Shown in pieces: positions 34,083-43,843 of a stretch of DNA of 64,000 bases. Each line of letters starts with the position of its first letter. The first letter of the stretch is position 1. Under the pieces are notes generated by a model. The model had not been told where the DNA came from, did not search any database, and was given only the letters and a program-made list of their open reading frames with translations. Source of the stretch: an uncultured Lachnospiraceae bacterium (GTDB lineage: Bacteria; Bacillota; Clostridia; Lachnospirales; Lachnospiraceae); assembly GCA_951800685.1 (NCBI GenBank), contig CATOJY010000003.1:80563-144562 (forward strand), given 5' to 3'. Both the position numbers and the translations under genes were made by a program.

Positions 34083-37004
34083 TTAATGGAACAGATACAC
34101 GATCTCTTCAAATCTTTCTTCATTTTCTTTAATCTTCTCTTCATTCCCAACAACACATAAACAATCGTCTTCAATAAAGGCACGGATATAAGCCGCCAGT
34201 CCCCGGATCGTATCCACATCTGCCATAAGCACCTCATCCCTGGCCTTTTGCATCTGTTCATAACTATAATGCGTCATATAACCGGTCAGAGAATAAATTC
34301 CCTTTGCTGCCGGCGTCAACGGCATATCCATCTCGCTGACCGCACCGATAACATACTGCGTCATTGTCCTCTCATCCGCCTCGAAATGGGCAATATACTC
34401 CGCCGCTTTCTCGTACACGTCAATCGTTTTCTCCAGATTCGGATCCCGATAGGAGACGAAGTAACTTTCGCCCGACTTGCCGAAGTTACACATACACCCG
34501 TAAGCGCCGCCCTTCACACGCACCTGTGTCCATAGATAATCGTACCCCATCAACACACGCAGCACGCGCAGCGCACCATGGTAAGACAACCCCTTTTTCT
34601 CAAAATTACCTGCACGGCAAACATATTGGATCTGCGCTGAAGACATAAAGCCTTCGTTTTTCTTGACCGGTACCGGATCATATCCAGCATTCTTCACCGG
34701 CTCTTGATACAGTTTCTCCTTAAAGTTTTCGATCAGCGTCTCGATACCCGCCAGACCTTCCGCTTGCGCCGTATAGTCCACCAACAGATTCTCCGGGCGG
34801 AAAATATAACGTACCACCTGCTGCAGGTTCGCCATCAGCTCGCCTTTTCTTCCTTCAAAATCTTTCTCAAGGTTTTCTAACAACCTATAGAAAGGAATCC
34901 CGTTTATGTGTTCTAATACCATCGCCGGCTTCGAGAAATAAGCCATCGCCCTGCCTGCCGCCAGCGAATGCCCTGCCGACATCATGCTCGCCTGCTTGCA
35001 GGAACGTGCCTCCGCCACCAGCTCATAGAGACGCTTCTCATCCGTATAGTCGGATTTTGTCATAATCTCCTCTGCCAATGCAAAAGCCTTGGGAAGATTC
35101 TCATATAAAACCTTTATTTTCAGGTCAAAAGTCGCCGTATAACGTTCCAGATCCCGTGCATCCGTGTAAGTATTTACCGCAGGAGCAACCCCGCCTGTCT
35201 GCAGGTTGATCTCATTATACAAGTCGCTGTAACTGTAATTCTCTGTATTGACCAATCCCAGCACCGTCTTGAGAATGCCCACATAAGGGAACAATTCTTC
35301 CGGCACCTGCCGCAGATCAAACAAAAAGCGAAGATAACCAATTCCATTGGTGTAGGTCTCATGATATAAGAGCACCGTATCGCCTACTCGTTTCTCCTCG
35401 TTGATATAAGGCATGGCCTCTTTCTTCAAGTCTTCTCTCTCAAGCAGCGGAATCTTCTCCAGATCCTCCTTCGCGCTCAGCTCTTCTTGATACTGTCTGA
35501 GCTCTTCTGTCTCCCGAACGATCTGTGCAATCATATCACTGTTCATAGCGGCTTTCTTCTTCGCTAATTCCTCCGCAAGCGCCTTTTCTTTCCTTCCGGT
35601 CAATCCTTTAACAGGTTTCACCACCACCACGCTCTTGTGTGGATTCTTAAGCAGGCTTTCTCTGATCAGATCCTCATAATAAGAAGTCCTTGTCTCTTTC
35701 TTTAATTCCTGATAAACATGCAGCAGCTCTACTGCTGTAAAAGGCTTGCTGTCATCATACAGCCACGTCTCTAACATCTGCAGCCCATACATAAGTCCTT
35801 TCGGATAGGAGCCAAAATCTGCTTCCCTGTACTTAAATTCACTGCTGTTTAGGCTGGCCTTGATCGCCTTCCGGTTCAGTCCTCTTTCCGACATCTCCTG
35901 AAGCGTTTCTTCTATGATGCGGATAAACGCTTCCTTCTGCTCTGCATTGGCATTCTTCGCAATCACAGAAAAATAAGGCTGTTTCACACCTGTATCATAC
36001 AGACAACTCAGATCGGTTCCGATGCCTGCATCAAGAAGGGCCTGTTTGACAGGTGCTCCCGGTACCGAACAGAGCACGTCCGCCAGAACGCCAAAACCAT
36101 TGCAGAATTTGGGATCCGGCATTTCTCCCAGAGAGACATTATAAGCCAGATACGTATTATCCTGTTCCGACTCGCTTTCCATGATCGAATATTCTTTCTC
36201 TACATATCTCATACCCTGGAAAGGCGCTTCTGTCTCCAATACAGAATCTACTGCCAGTTCATCATACTTGGAAAGATACTCTTCATCAATATACCGGAGT
36301 TTCTCCTCCATATCCATATTTCCATACAGATAGAGGTAACTGTTAGATGGATGGTAATATCTCTTATGAAAAGCCAGAAACTCCTCATACGTAAGCTGCG
36401 GGATTACATCTGGGTCACCGCCTGACTCCACGGCATAAGCTGTATGCGGATACAGCGAGTTCATAATCTCCCTCTCCAGCACATCATCTGGTGAGGAATA
36501 GGCCCCCTTCATCTCACTGTATACAACGCCGTTGATCGTTAACGCATCCTCAGCGTCTTCCATCTCATAATGCCAGGCCTCCTGTTTAAAGATCTTCTCT
36601 TCATGGTAAATATTCGGATGAAAAACTGCATCCAAATAAACATCCATCAGATTCTGGAAATCCTTATCATTGCAGCTTGCCACAGGATACACTGTCTTGT
36701 CAGGATAGGTCATCGCATTCAAAAATGTATTCAAAGACCCCTTCGCCAGCTCAATAAATGGATCCTTCACGGGAAACTTGTCCGATCCACACAGCACCGT
36801 ATGTTCCACGATATGCGCTACTCCCGTACTATCCTTCGGCGGCGTTCGAAACCCAATATAAAATACCTTATTCTCGTCATCATTCGACAAAAGCGCCACC
36901 CTTGCTCCCGTCTTATTATGTCTCAGCAGATAACTGACCGAATTGAGATCTCTGATGTCTCTTCTCTCGATCACCGTATAAGCCTGTAATTGTTCTAACT
37001 GCAT
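34083..37004 (-). CDS. M16C-family zinc metallopeptidase
   Basis: Insulinase/presequence-protease-type peptidase of about 973 residues, made of the usual four M16 domains. The inverted zinc motif HxxEH is seen as VAHIVEHTVLCGS near residue 65. The downstream Glu ligand lies in the NGVVYSEMKGAYSS region, and the last domain has KGGAYGCMCNFGKSG, the conserved R/Y region of the family. Presequence proteases degrade peptides of up to about 65 residues. There is no signal peptide, so it is cytoplasmic. ATG 37004 follows AAAGGAG at 12 bases. It is probably the first gene of the transcript leading to the DUF4349 protein and era. Confidence 0.93.
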   Translation of the reverse strand: MQLEQLQAYTVIERRDIRDLNSVSYLLRHNKTGARVALLSNDDENKVFYIGFRTPPKDSTGVAHIVEHTVLCGSDKFPVKDPFIELAKGSLNTFLNAMTYPDKTVYPVASCNDKDFQNLMDVYLDAVFHPNIYHEEKIFKQEAWHYEMEDAEDALTINGVVYSEMKGAYSSPDDVLEREIMNSLYPHTAYAVESGGDPDVIPQLTYEEFLAFHKRYYHPSNSYLYLYGNMDMEEKLRYIDEEYLSKYDELAVDSVLETEAPFQGMRYVEKEYSIMESESEQDNTYLAYNVSLGEMPDPKFCNGFGVLADVLCSVPGAPVKQALLDAGIGTDLSCLYDTGVKQPYFSVIAKNANAEQKEAFIRIIEETLQEMSERGLNRKAIKASLNSSEFKYREADFGSYPKGLMYGLQMLETWLYDDSKPFTAVELLHVYQELKKETRTSYYEDLIRESLLKNPHKSVVVVKPVKGLTGRKEKALAEELAKKKAAMNSDMIAQIVRETEELRQYQEELSAKEDLEKIPLLEREDLKKEAMPYINEEKRVGDTVLLYHETYTNGIGYLRFLFDLRQVPEELFPYVGILKTVLGLVNTENYSYSDLYNEINLQTGGVAPAVNTYTDARDLERYTATFDLKIKVLYENLPKAFALAEEIMTKSDYTDEKRLYELVAEARSCKQASMMSAGHSLAAGRAMAYFSKPAMVLEHINGIPFYRLLENLEKDFEGRKGELMANLQQVVRYIFRPENLLVDYTAQAEGLAGIETLIENFKEKLYQEPVKNAGYDPVPVKKNEGFMSSAQIQYVCRAGNFEKKGLSYHGALRVLRVLMGYDYLWTQVRVKGGAYGCMCNFGKSGESYFVSYRDPNLEKTIDVYEKAAEYIAHFEADERTMTQYVIGAVSEMDMPLTPAAKGIYSLTGYMTHYSYEQMQKARDEVLMADVDTIRGLAAYIRAFIEDDCLCVVGNEEKIKENEERFEEIVYLFH

Positions 37005-37041
37005 AACCTGTGTAAACTCCTTTCGTTTGCATATACCATAT

Positions 37042-37050
37042 AGTATACCA
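37042..37050 (-). promoter_or_regulatory. Extended -10 promoter of the M16C operon
   Basis: On the minus strand TGGTATACT (TGn plus TATACT), with a poor -35 (TTACTA) 17 bases upstream, sits 38 bases ahead of the start codon. Confidence 0.5.
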
Positions 37051-37086
37051 CCCAATCCTGAAATTAGTAAAGTAAACCCGTTATGA

Positions 37087-37114
37087 AAATACCCTGCAAA
37101 GCTGCAGGGTATTT
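37087..37114 (-). terminator. Terminator of the rhomboid-like/sigma-like operon
   Basis: A 12-bp perfect stem (37087–37098 with 37103–37114, loop AAGC) directly after the stop codon at 37116 is followed on the minus strand by TTTTC. It separates this operon from the M16C promoter. Confidence 0.85.
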
Positions 37115-37115
37115 C

Positions 37116-37538
37116 TCAAACACTAAATGACATCAAAGCCAGTTTCGACAACATCAATTCCTGTACAATAATCCCTAATTTCTTCTTCTGTGCAAGATTC
37201 ATCCCAACCAGCTCATCCAACTTCAATACCTTATTCACGTAAATCACTTCGGACCTTCCAAAAATCCGCTTCTTCTCTTCCAGCATACTCACTTTAACTC
37301 TGGCCTTAAGCTGCTTATAAGTCTTATAAGAAAACTGTTCCGGCGTCATATAATATAACTGGCTCTCTAAAGTCGTCTCTTTATCGGTATCTTTCAGAAT
37401 ATAGTGTTCCACTATACTCTTGTATTTGAAAGTTACCATCTCATCCTCTAAAATCTCCTGGTAGCTGTATTTCGTCCCCAGGTACAAAGAACCTGTGTCC
37501 TGCATAAAATATTTAAAATCCCTGTTCTGATCCTCCAC
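37116..37538 (-). CDS. Hypothetical protein, 140 residues
   Basis: Soluble, Lys/Glu/Tyr-rich, with no recognised domain. The first 50 residues have a beta/alpha character (YLGTKYSYQEILEDEMVTFKYKSI) and the rest is probably helical. It starts at GTG 37538, with AAGGTGG 7 bases upstream; no ATG is near. It is the last gene of the set after the sigma-like gene (63 bases away) and is followed at once by a terminator. Its function may be tied to the two genes before it. Confidence 0.7.
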   Translation of the reverse strand: MEDQNRDFKYFMQDTGSLYLGTKYSYQEILEDEMVTFKYKSIVEHYILKDTDKETTLESQLYYMTPEQFSYKTYKQLKARVKVSMLEEKKRIFGRSEVIYVNKVLKLDELVGMNLAQKKKLGIIVQELMLSKLALMSFSV

Positions 37539-37601
37539 CGCGCCACCACCTTACCTGTTGTATATCTTCCACCAAATGACATGTTATAAGATCTAATACC
37601 G

Positions 37602-38345
37602 TTAGTGAGACAAAGAGTCGATCCTATCCCCGCTCATACGAATGGCATCCTCGATGGCACGCCTGCTCAGTCCAGATTCCTGCATCACTTCCTCGACTGT
37701 CACTTTCCTGTGCAGCTCCTCATACAATTCATCTGCCGCTTTGGCCACTTTATTGACCTTATCAAGGATCTTCTGATCCTTCCTGACCTCTTCCGCATTC
37801 TGTGCGATATATTCTTCCATGGCATCCATGATCATCTTACCAAGCATGCCCTGGGCTTCAGATGCATGTTCCAGTGCGCCCAGCATCGTGACACCCGCCG
37901 CTACTGCCACATTGCCTTCCCCAATCAGATCTTCCAGGAAAACACCCTGTCCTGCGTAAAGCTTTGCAATTTCTGCCACCTCAGGAAGATACAGCTGGAT
38001 CAACCTGTTTCTCGCATCCACATCCCCAGCCATCGCCGACAGTGTAATTGCTTCCTGCTCTCCACCAGATACCTCTGGCAATTCCTGCAGTGCTTCTAAA
38101 TAAGCAGACAGGTAATCCAGATCCTCCGGCTCCAGATAAGCATCCAAATCCACCGGCTCACCGACTCCGATCCTGCGCTGATGCAGATAGTCATATACCA
38201 TATTCATCTGTTCCTCGCCGAAAGCAAGAGGTGCAAACATTTCTTCCACCTGCTCCTTTAAGATACAGTTGCCCTGTTCCTTTGCTTTCTTCCTAACCTG
38301 CTCCAGGGTCTTCGCAAATAGGATCTCCTTGTTTCCTGTACTCAC
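37602..38345 (-). CDS. Sigma-70-like protein lacking region 4
   Basis: 247 residues. The N-terminal half resembles region 1.1 of the primary sigma factor (a short helical unit with YLHQRRIGVGEPVDLDAYLEPEDLDYLSAYLEAL in parts). The middle (about 103–165) resembles region 2: RNRLIQLYLPEVAEIAKLYAGQG, then FLEDLIGEGNVAVAAG. The C-terminus (about 210–247) resembles region 3.0 with KVTVEEVMQESGLS. Region 4 is absent, and the aromatic residues of region 2.3/2.4 that melt and read the -10 box are not visible. So it may bind RNA polymerase core without recognising promoters normally. The GTG start 38345 overlaps the RBS with the stop of the rhomboid-like gene. Confidence 0.75.
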   Translation of the reverse strand: MSTGNKEILFAKTLEQVRKKAKEQGNCILKEQVEEMFAPLAFGEEQMNMVYDYLHQRRIGVGEPVDLDAYLEPEDLDYLSAYLEALQELPEVSGGEQEAITLSAMAGDVDARNRLIQLYLPEVAEIAKLYAGQGVFLEDLIGEGNVAVAAGVTMLGALEHASEAQGMLGKMIMDAMEEYIAQNAEEVRKDQKILDKVNKVAKAADELYEELHRKVTVEEVMQESGLSRRAIEDAIRMSGDRIDSLSH

Positions 38346-38354
38346 GCTTCCTCC

Positions 38355-39227
38355 TTATGACCTGTGTACATGCGTATGCGTATATAAATGTTCTTCACAA
38401 TACTCATAGTTTCCATCACACTTAGAACAAAAACGAAACTGCAATTCCGGGTGGTCTACTTCCGTCCGTCCACAGACCGCACATTTATGCCTTGTGCCCC
38501 CTGTACTACGTTTCACATCCCGCTTGAATTCCTGTCTCCTATGAATCTGTTTCGGATTCAGATGCGCCATATGACGCGATGTCACAAAGAACACCATAAA
38601 ATTAAGCAGGGAAGCAACAATCGCAAACTTACCGACTACACCCACCTGTAAGAACATAAACACCAGCATAACACCATCTATGATCCCCAGCCACTTCACC
38701 TTGACCGGCAGAAACAACATCAGCAGTACTTCCACCTCCGGGAAGGTAGCAGCAAAGGCAAGGAAGATCGACATATTGATGTAATAGGTATTGAAACTTA
38801 AGGAACTTGTCAGGAAAAAAATCTCCGGTCCAACGGAAGCGATCCCGTCAGGATAAAAAATATAATGATATCCCATCATCAAAAAACTGCCCACTATGGT
38901 AAAAAGCATTCCCTGAAACATATAGACATTATACCGGTAAGTCCCCCAGGCCCGCTCTAACGTAGTGCCAACCCAGTAATAGAAGTACAGCATAATCAAG
39001 GTAAGAAAGAGATTACCACTTTCCATCGGGATCATAATCCACGTAAAAAGTCTCCAGATCTGTCCATGCAGGATCGCATAAGGATCCAATGTCATATATA
39101 AGAGCAACGTGCCGCCTCCGCCAAACCTTGACAGCACATAGCCCAAAGCATAACACAACACCAACACCAAAGAGAGATTTTTAATTGCATATTTCCCAAA
39201 TTTACGTTCAAAAGAACTCATTTTCAT
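38355..39227 (-). CDS. Rhomboid-like membrane protein with C-terminal zinc ribbon
   Basis: About 290 residues. Six membrane segments between about 18 and 215 resemble the rhomboid fold, including the LYMTLDPYAILHGQIWRLFTWIMIP entry. The catalytic GxSG serine and the matching histidine are not seen (the region reads NTYYINMSIFLAFA), so it is probably not a protease. The cytoplasmic tail (about 245–290) holds CAVCGRTEVDHPELQFRFCSKC in parts, a zinc ribbon, then CEEH. ATG 39227 is used; an ATG two codons later is equally possible. It comes first in a three-gene operon with the sigma-like protein. Confidence 0.78.
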   Translation of the reverse strand: MKMSSFERKFGKYAIKNLSLVLVLCYALGYVLSRFGGGGTLLLYMTLDPYAILHGQIWRLFTWIMIPMESGNLFLTLIMLYFYYWVGTTLERAWGTYRYNVYMFQGMLFTIVGSFLMMGYHYIFYPDGIASVGPEIFFLTSSLSFNTYYINMSIFLAFAATFPEVEVLLMLFLPVKVKWLGIIDGVMLVFMFLQVGVVGKFAIVASLLNFMVFFVTSRHMAHLNPKQIHRRQEFKRDVKRSTGGTRHKCAVCGRTEVDHPELQFRFCSKCDGNYEYCEEHLYTHTHVHRS

Positions 39228-39281
39228 TTTATGACCACGCCTTTCATCACGCAACGTATTTTCAGTTACAAAACTGAATAC

Positions 39282-39310
39282 ATTTTATCATTCCTCTTTT
39301 TAAAAGTAAA
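39282..39310 (-). promoter_or_regulatory. Promoter of the rhomboid-like operon
   Basis: TTTACT (39310–39305), a 17-base spacer and TAAAAT (39287–39282) on the minus strand. The initially transcribed region can form TTCAGTT/AACTGAA (39278–39261). Confidence 0.55.
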
Positions 39311-39395
39311 CGTTGCAGCTTTCAAAAATGCAGAAGTAATAAAAATTTTATAAATGTAACCCAAAAATCTTAACACTTTACCAACAATTAGCCGA

Positions 39396-39424
39396 TTGCT
39401 TTTTACAAAACAGTGTCGTATAAT
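39396..39424 (+). promoter_or_regulatory. Sigma-A promoter of the activase-like gene
   Basis: TTGCTT (39396–39401), a 17-base spacer and consensus TATAAT (39419–39424) lie about 100 bases before the start codon, divergent from the rhomboid-like promoter. Confidence 0.65.
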
Positions 39425-39521
39425 GACAGAGTCCGTCGGGACGGTCCTTCTTATTATTATGTATTGTTACAGACATTCAATCACTTTAAGGAAACCTAAA
39501 AGATAAGGAGTGAAATCTGAA

Positions 39522-42500
39522 ATGAGTGAGATGCAGTATACTCTTGGTATTGATATCGGTTCCACAACCGTGAAGATCGCGATTCTTGATCAGAGGCAGC
39601 AAATACTCTTCTCCGACTATCGAAGACACTTTGCAAACATAAGAGAGACACTTGCTGATCTGTTACAAAAAGCTTACAACAAGCTGGGAAATCTGGTGAT
39701 CCATCCGATGATCACCGGCTCTGGCGGCTTAACACTGGCTAACCATCTGCAGATTCCTTTCATACAAGAAGTCATCGCCGTTTCCACTTCTCTGCAGACC
39801 TTTGCCCCCGTCACCGATGTGGCCATTGAACTAGGGGGAGAAGATGCCAAAATCATCTATTTTGAAGATGGTAATGTGGAACAGCGCATGAACGGTATCT
39901 GCGCCGGAGGCACAGGTTCTTTTATCGACCAGATGGCTTCCCTTTTGCAGACAGATGCCCCTGGACTGAATGAATATGCCAGAAACTACCATTCCCTGTA
40001 CACCATTGCGGCAAGATGCGGCGTTTTCGCCAAGTCCGATATCCAACCGTTGATCAACGAAGGGGCTACGAAAGAAGACTTATCCGCCTCCATTTTCCAG
40101 GCTGTCGTAAACCAGACAATCAGCGGCCTTGCCTGCGGCAAGCCGATCCGCGGTCATGTCGCCTTTCTTGGCGGTCCCTTACATTTTCTGTCGGAATTAA
40201 AACAATCTTTTATCCGCACACTGAAATTGGATGAGGAACACATTATTGATCTGGATAATTCTCATCTGTTTGCTGCTATCGGTTCGGCCCTGAATGCAAA
40301 AGAGGACACTTTCTACAGTATGGAAGAAATGACCAACAAACTTTCTTCCGATATAAAAATGGAATTTGAAGTAGAACGCATGGAACCACTGTTTGCTTCT
40401 CAGAAAGAATACTCTGCTTTCCGAAACCGGCATTCCAGCCATCATGTGTCTACTGCCGACCTATCTACCTACAACGGCAAATGTTTCCTGGGAATCGATG
40501 CTGGTTCCACCACAACGAAGGTAGCGTTGGTAGGTGAAGACGGTTCCCTGCTCTATTCCTTTTACAGCAGTAATGACGGCAGTCCTTTAAAGACCGCCAT
40601 CCGCTCCTTAAAGGAAATCTATGCTCTTCTGCCAGAGAATGTGACTATTGTCCGCTCCTGTTCTACCGGTTATGGAGAAGCGTTAATGAAAGCCGCTTTT
40701 CTCTTAGACGACGGGGAAGTGGAGACGGTAGCCCACTACTATGCTGCCGCTTTCTTTGACCCGCAAGTAGACTGCATTCTGGATATCGGCGGCCAGGATA
40801 TGAAATGCATTAAAATCAAAAATCAGACTGTAGACAGCGTACAGCTCAACGAAGCTTGTTCTTCCGGCTGCGGCTCTTTTATTGAAACCTTCGCTAAATC
40901 TCTGAATTACAGCGTGGACGACTTTGCCAAGGCGGCTCTTTTCGCGGAACATCCTATCGACTTAGGTACCCGCTGTACCGTGTTCATGAACTCTAAGGTA
41001 AAGCAGGCCCAGAAGGAAGGTGCATCCGTGTCCGATATCTCCGCCGGCCTTGCCTACTCAGTGATCAAGAATGCTCTTTTTAAAGTGATCAAAGTATCCG
41101 ACGCTTCGGAATTGGGTAAGAATATTGTCGTACAAGGTGGCACTTTCTACAATGATGCTGTTCTGCGAAGTTTCGAAAAGATTGCGGACTGTCAGGCAAT
41201 CCGTCCCGATATCGCCGGCATCATGGGCGCATTCGGTTCTGCCTTAATCGCCAGAGAACGTTATCAGGAAGGTTCCCATACCTCCATGCTAAGCATCGAA
41301 CAGATCATGAATCTGCAGTTCGAAACCAGTATGGCGAAATGCAAAGGCTGTACCAACAACTGTCGTCTCACCATTAATAAATTTACGGGTGGACGTCAGT
41401 ACATCTCCGGTAACCGCTGTGAACGTGGTATTGGCAAACCCCGCAATGAAAACGGCATGCCAAATCTTTACGAATATAAGCTCAAAAGACTCTTTTCCTA
41501 TGAACCACTATCGCCAGACCAGGCACCAAGAGGAACCGTCGGCATTCCACGTGTTCTGAATATGTACGAAAACTATCCCTTCTGGTTCACCTTCTTCACG
41601 AAGCTGGGCTTCCGGGTTGTGCTTTCTCCCAGCTCCAACCGCAAGATTTACGAACTGGGAATCGAATCCATCCCCAGTGAATCAGAATGCTATCCTGCTA
41701 AACTGGCCCATGGCCATGTTTCCTGGCTGATCAACCAGAAAGTAGATTTCATCTTCTATCCGGCTCTCTTTTATGAACGTGATGAATTTCACGAGGCAAA
41801 CAACCATTACAACTGCCCGATCGTTACCTCCTATTCAGAGAATATCAAGAATAACGTGGAGGAGATTGGACGCGGTGAGGTCGTATTCCGCAACCCTTTT
41901 CTATCCTTTCGTGATCTGCAGACAGTCACATCTGCACTCACCAGAGAATTCCGTGAACTGCCTGTCACTGCAGTGATGGACGCTGCCTTGGCCGCCTGGA
42001 ACGAACTGGAACAGGCCAGGCAGGACATGCGCACGAAAGGTGAAGAGGTTCTGCACTTTCTAAAAGAAAACCATAAGCGCGGTATCGTGCTTGCCGGCCG
42101 GCCTTACCATATTGATCCAGAGATCAACCACGGCATCCCAGAATTGATCAATTCTTATGGTCTTGCCGTATTAACCGAAGATTCTGTATCCCATCTGGCG
42201 AAACCAGAACGTCCCCTGATCGTCTCTGATCAATGGATGTATCATTCCCGGCTGTATGCCGCCGCCAGTTATGTAAAGACGAGAGACGACCTGGATCTGA
42301 TCCAGCTCAACTCCTTCGGCTGTGGTCTGGATGCCGTAACTACGGACCAGGTGAACGATATTTTGTCAGGCTCTGATAAAATCTATACCTGTCTTAAGAT
42401 CGATGAAGTCAACAATCTTGGAGCCGCCAGGATCCGGATCCGTTCATTACTCTCTGCTATCAAAGTCAAAGAACAGAAGAACAAACAGCGGACGATCCGT

Positions 42501-43769
42501 TCCAGCGCCATCACGAAGGTGCCTTTTACTGAAGAAATGCGCAAAGAATATACCATTCTCTGCCCCCAGATGTCTCCAATCCACTTCGAAATCTTACAGG
42601 CTGGATTTGAAGCCTGTGGTTATCATTTTGAAGTACTCAACAACGACAACCGGCACGCTGTAGATGTGGGACTGAAATATGTAAATAATGACGCATGTTA
42701 TCCTTCTCTTATTGTTGTAGGACAGATTATGGACGCTCTGCTCTCCGGCAGGTATGACCTGAACAAGGTTGCAGTCGTTATGACGCAGACTGGCGGTGGG
42801 TGCCGCGCTACCAACTATATTGGATTCATCAGACGTGCATTGGAGAAAGCTGGCATGCCGCAGATTCCTGTCATTTCGCTGAATCTCGCAGGAATAGAGA
42901 GTAATCCTGGTTTCCATTTGAATGCCGAGCTGCTTCTGCGTGCTGCCTACAGCGTACTCTTCGGGGATATCTTCATGCGCTGCGTCTACCGCATGCGCCC
43001 TTACGAGAAGGAACCCGGTTCCGTGGATCGGCTTCATCAGGAATGGGTCGCAAAATGCCGTCAATTTGTAACCAGAAAACACATGTGTTATTTTACTTTC
43101 TGTAAGATGTGCAGACAGATTATACGCGACTTTGACGCTATTCCCATCCATACAGATATAGTCAAACCAAGAGTTGGTATTGTAGGCGAGATTCTGGTGA
43201 AGTTCGCCCCTGCCGCCAACAATCATCTTGTGGAATTACTGGAATCTGAAGGTGCAGAAGCTGTGGTTCCTGACCTGTTGGATTTTATGCTCTACTGCTT
43301 TTACAACCAGATCTACAAGGCAGATTATTTGGGAACTTCCAAGAAAGCTGCTCTGCTTTCCAGGTTTGGCATCTATACGCTGGAAAAGATGCGCAGCTCT
43401 GCCGCAAAGGCTTTTGAAAAGAGCAGACATTTTGCCCCACCGGTAAGTATTTACCAGCTTGTCAAATATGCTGAACCTATCGTCAATATCGGTAATCAGA
43501 CCGGAGAAGGCTGGTTCCTGACCGGAGAGATGGTAGAGCTGATCCACAGCGATGTCAACAATATCGTCTGCACACAGCCTTTTGGTTGTCTGCCCAATCA
43601 TGTTGTTGGCAAAGGTGTGATCAAGGAACTGCGAAAACGCTTTCCTCTCTCCAACATTGTGGCTATTGATTACGATCCAGGCGCCAGCGAAGTCAATCAG
43701 CTTAACCGAATCAAATTGATGCTTTCCACCGCCCAAAAAAATTTAAAAAAGAAAAAACAGGAACAATAA
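39522..43769 (+). CDS. Giant 2-hydroxyacyl-CoA dehydratase activase-like protein
   Basis: A 1415-residue fusion. Two ASKHA ATPase modules (about residues 5–270 and 320–590) each have the phosphate motif GIDxGSTTxK. Each also has the cysteines that bridge a [4Fe-4S] cluster in HgdC/BadF-type activators: CAGGTGSF with AARCGVFAKSD in the first, and CSSGCGSF with GTRCTVFMNSK in the second. A Cys-rich CKGCTNNC follows (about 615), then a DUF2229 region (SECYPAKLAHGHV) and an HgdB-like C-terminal part (NNDACYPSLIVVGQ; GEILVKF; THDxxx-type GCLPNHV). ATG 39522 follows AAGGAG. It is probably an ATP-driven low-potential electron donor or repair enzyme, but its substrate is unknown and no dehydratase genes are adjacent. 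Confidence 0.88.
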   Translation: MSEMQYTLGIDIGSTTVKIAILDQRQQILFSDYRRHFANIRETLADLLQKAYNKLGNLVIHPMITGSGGLTLANHLQIPFIQEVIAVSTSLQTFAPVTDVAIELGGEDAKIIYFEDGNVEQRMNGICAGGTGSFIDQMASLLQTDAPGLNEYARNYHSLYTIAARCGVFAKSDIQPLINEGATKEDLSASIFQAVVNQTISGLACGKPIRGHVAFLGGPLHFLSELKQSFIRTLKLDEEHIIDLDNSHLFAAIGSALNAKEDTFYSMEEMTNKLSSDIKMEFEVERMEPLFASQKEYSAFRNRHSSHHVSTADLSTYNGKCFLGIDAGSTTTKVALVGEDGSLLYSFYSSNDGSPLKTAIRSLKEIYALLPENVTIVRSCSTGYGEALMKAAFLLDDGEVETVAHYYAAAFFDPQVDCILDIGGQDMKCIKIKNQTVDSVQLNEACSSGCGSFIETFAKSLNYSVDDFAKAALFAEHPIDLGTRCTVFMNSKVKQAQKEGASVSDISAGLAYSVIKNALFKVIKVSDASELGKNIVVQGGTFYNDAVLRSFEKIADCQAIRPDIAGIMGAFGSALIARERYQEGSHTSMLSIEQIMNLQFETSMAKCKGCTNNCRLTINKFTGGRQYISGNRCERGIGKPRNENGMPNLYEYKLKRLFSYEPLSPDQAPRGTVGIPRVLNMYENYPFWFTFFTKLGFRVVLSPSSNRKIYELGIESIPSESECYPAKLAHGHVSWLINQKVDFIFYPALFYERDEFHEANNHYNCPIVTSYSENIKNNVEEIGRGEVVFRNPFLSFRDLQTVTSALTREFRELPVTAVMDAALAAWNELEQARQDMRTKGEEVLHFLKENHKRGIVLAGRPYHIDPEINHGIPELINSYGLAVLTEDSVSHLAKPERPLIVSDQWMYHSRLYAAASYVKTRDDLDLIQLNSFGCGLDAVTTDQVNDILSGSDKIYTCLKIDEVNNLGAARIRIRSLLSAIKVKEQKNKQRTIRSSAITKVPFTEEMRKEYTILCPQMSPIHFEILQAGFEACGYHFEVLNNDNRHAVDVGLKYVNNDACYPSLIVVGQIMDALLSGRYDLNKVAVVMTQTGGGCRATNYIGFIRRALEKAGMPQIPVISLNLAGIESNPGFHLNAELLLRAAYSVLFGDIFMRCVYRMRPYEKEPGSVDRLHQEWVAKCRQFVTRKHMCYFTFCKMCRQIIRDFDAIPIHTDIVKPRVGIVGEILVKFAPAANNHLVELLESEGAEAVVPDLLDFMLYCFYNQIYKADYLGTSKKAALLSRFGIYTLEKMRSSAAKAFEKSRHFAPPVSIYQLVKYAEPIVNIGNQTGEGWFLTGEMVELIHSDVNNIVCTQPFGCLPNHVVGKGVIKELRKRFPLSNIVAIDYDPGASEVNQLNRIKLMLSTAQKNLKKKKQEQ

Positions 43770-43770
43770 A

Positions 43771-43827
43771 AATATCCTCAGAATGCTGGATCCAAAAAGA
43801 TCCACATTCTGAGGATATTCTTTTCTT
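43771..43827. terminator. Strong bidirectional terminator
   Basis: AATATCCTCAGAATG (43771–43785) pairs with CATTCTGAGGATATT (43805–43819), with a further GGATC/GATCC inner stem. TCTTTTC follows on the plus strand and TTTTTATTG on the minus strand, ending both the activase gene and the DUF6472-like gene. Confidence 0.9.
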
Positions 43828-43843
43828 CTATTGATAAATGTGC

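Noticed and set aside
33590..34132. Plus-strand frames opposite the DUF4349 and M16C genes
   Set aside because: Reverse readings of two well-supported genes; no ribosome sites or family features.
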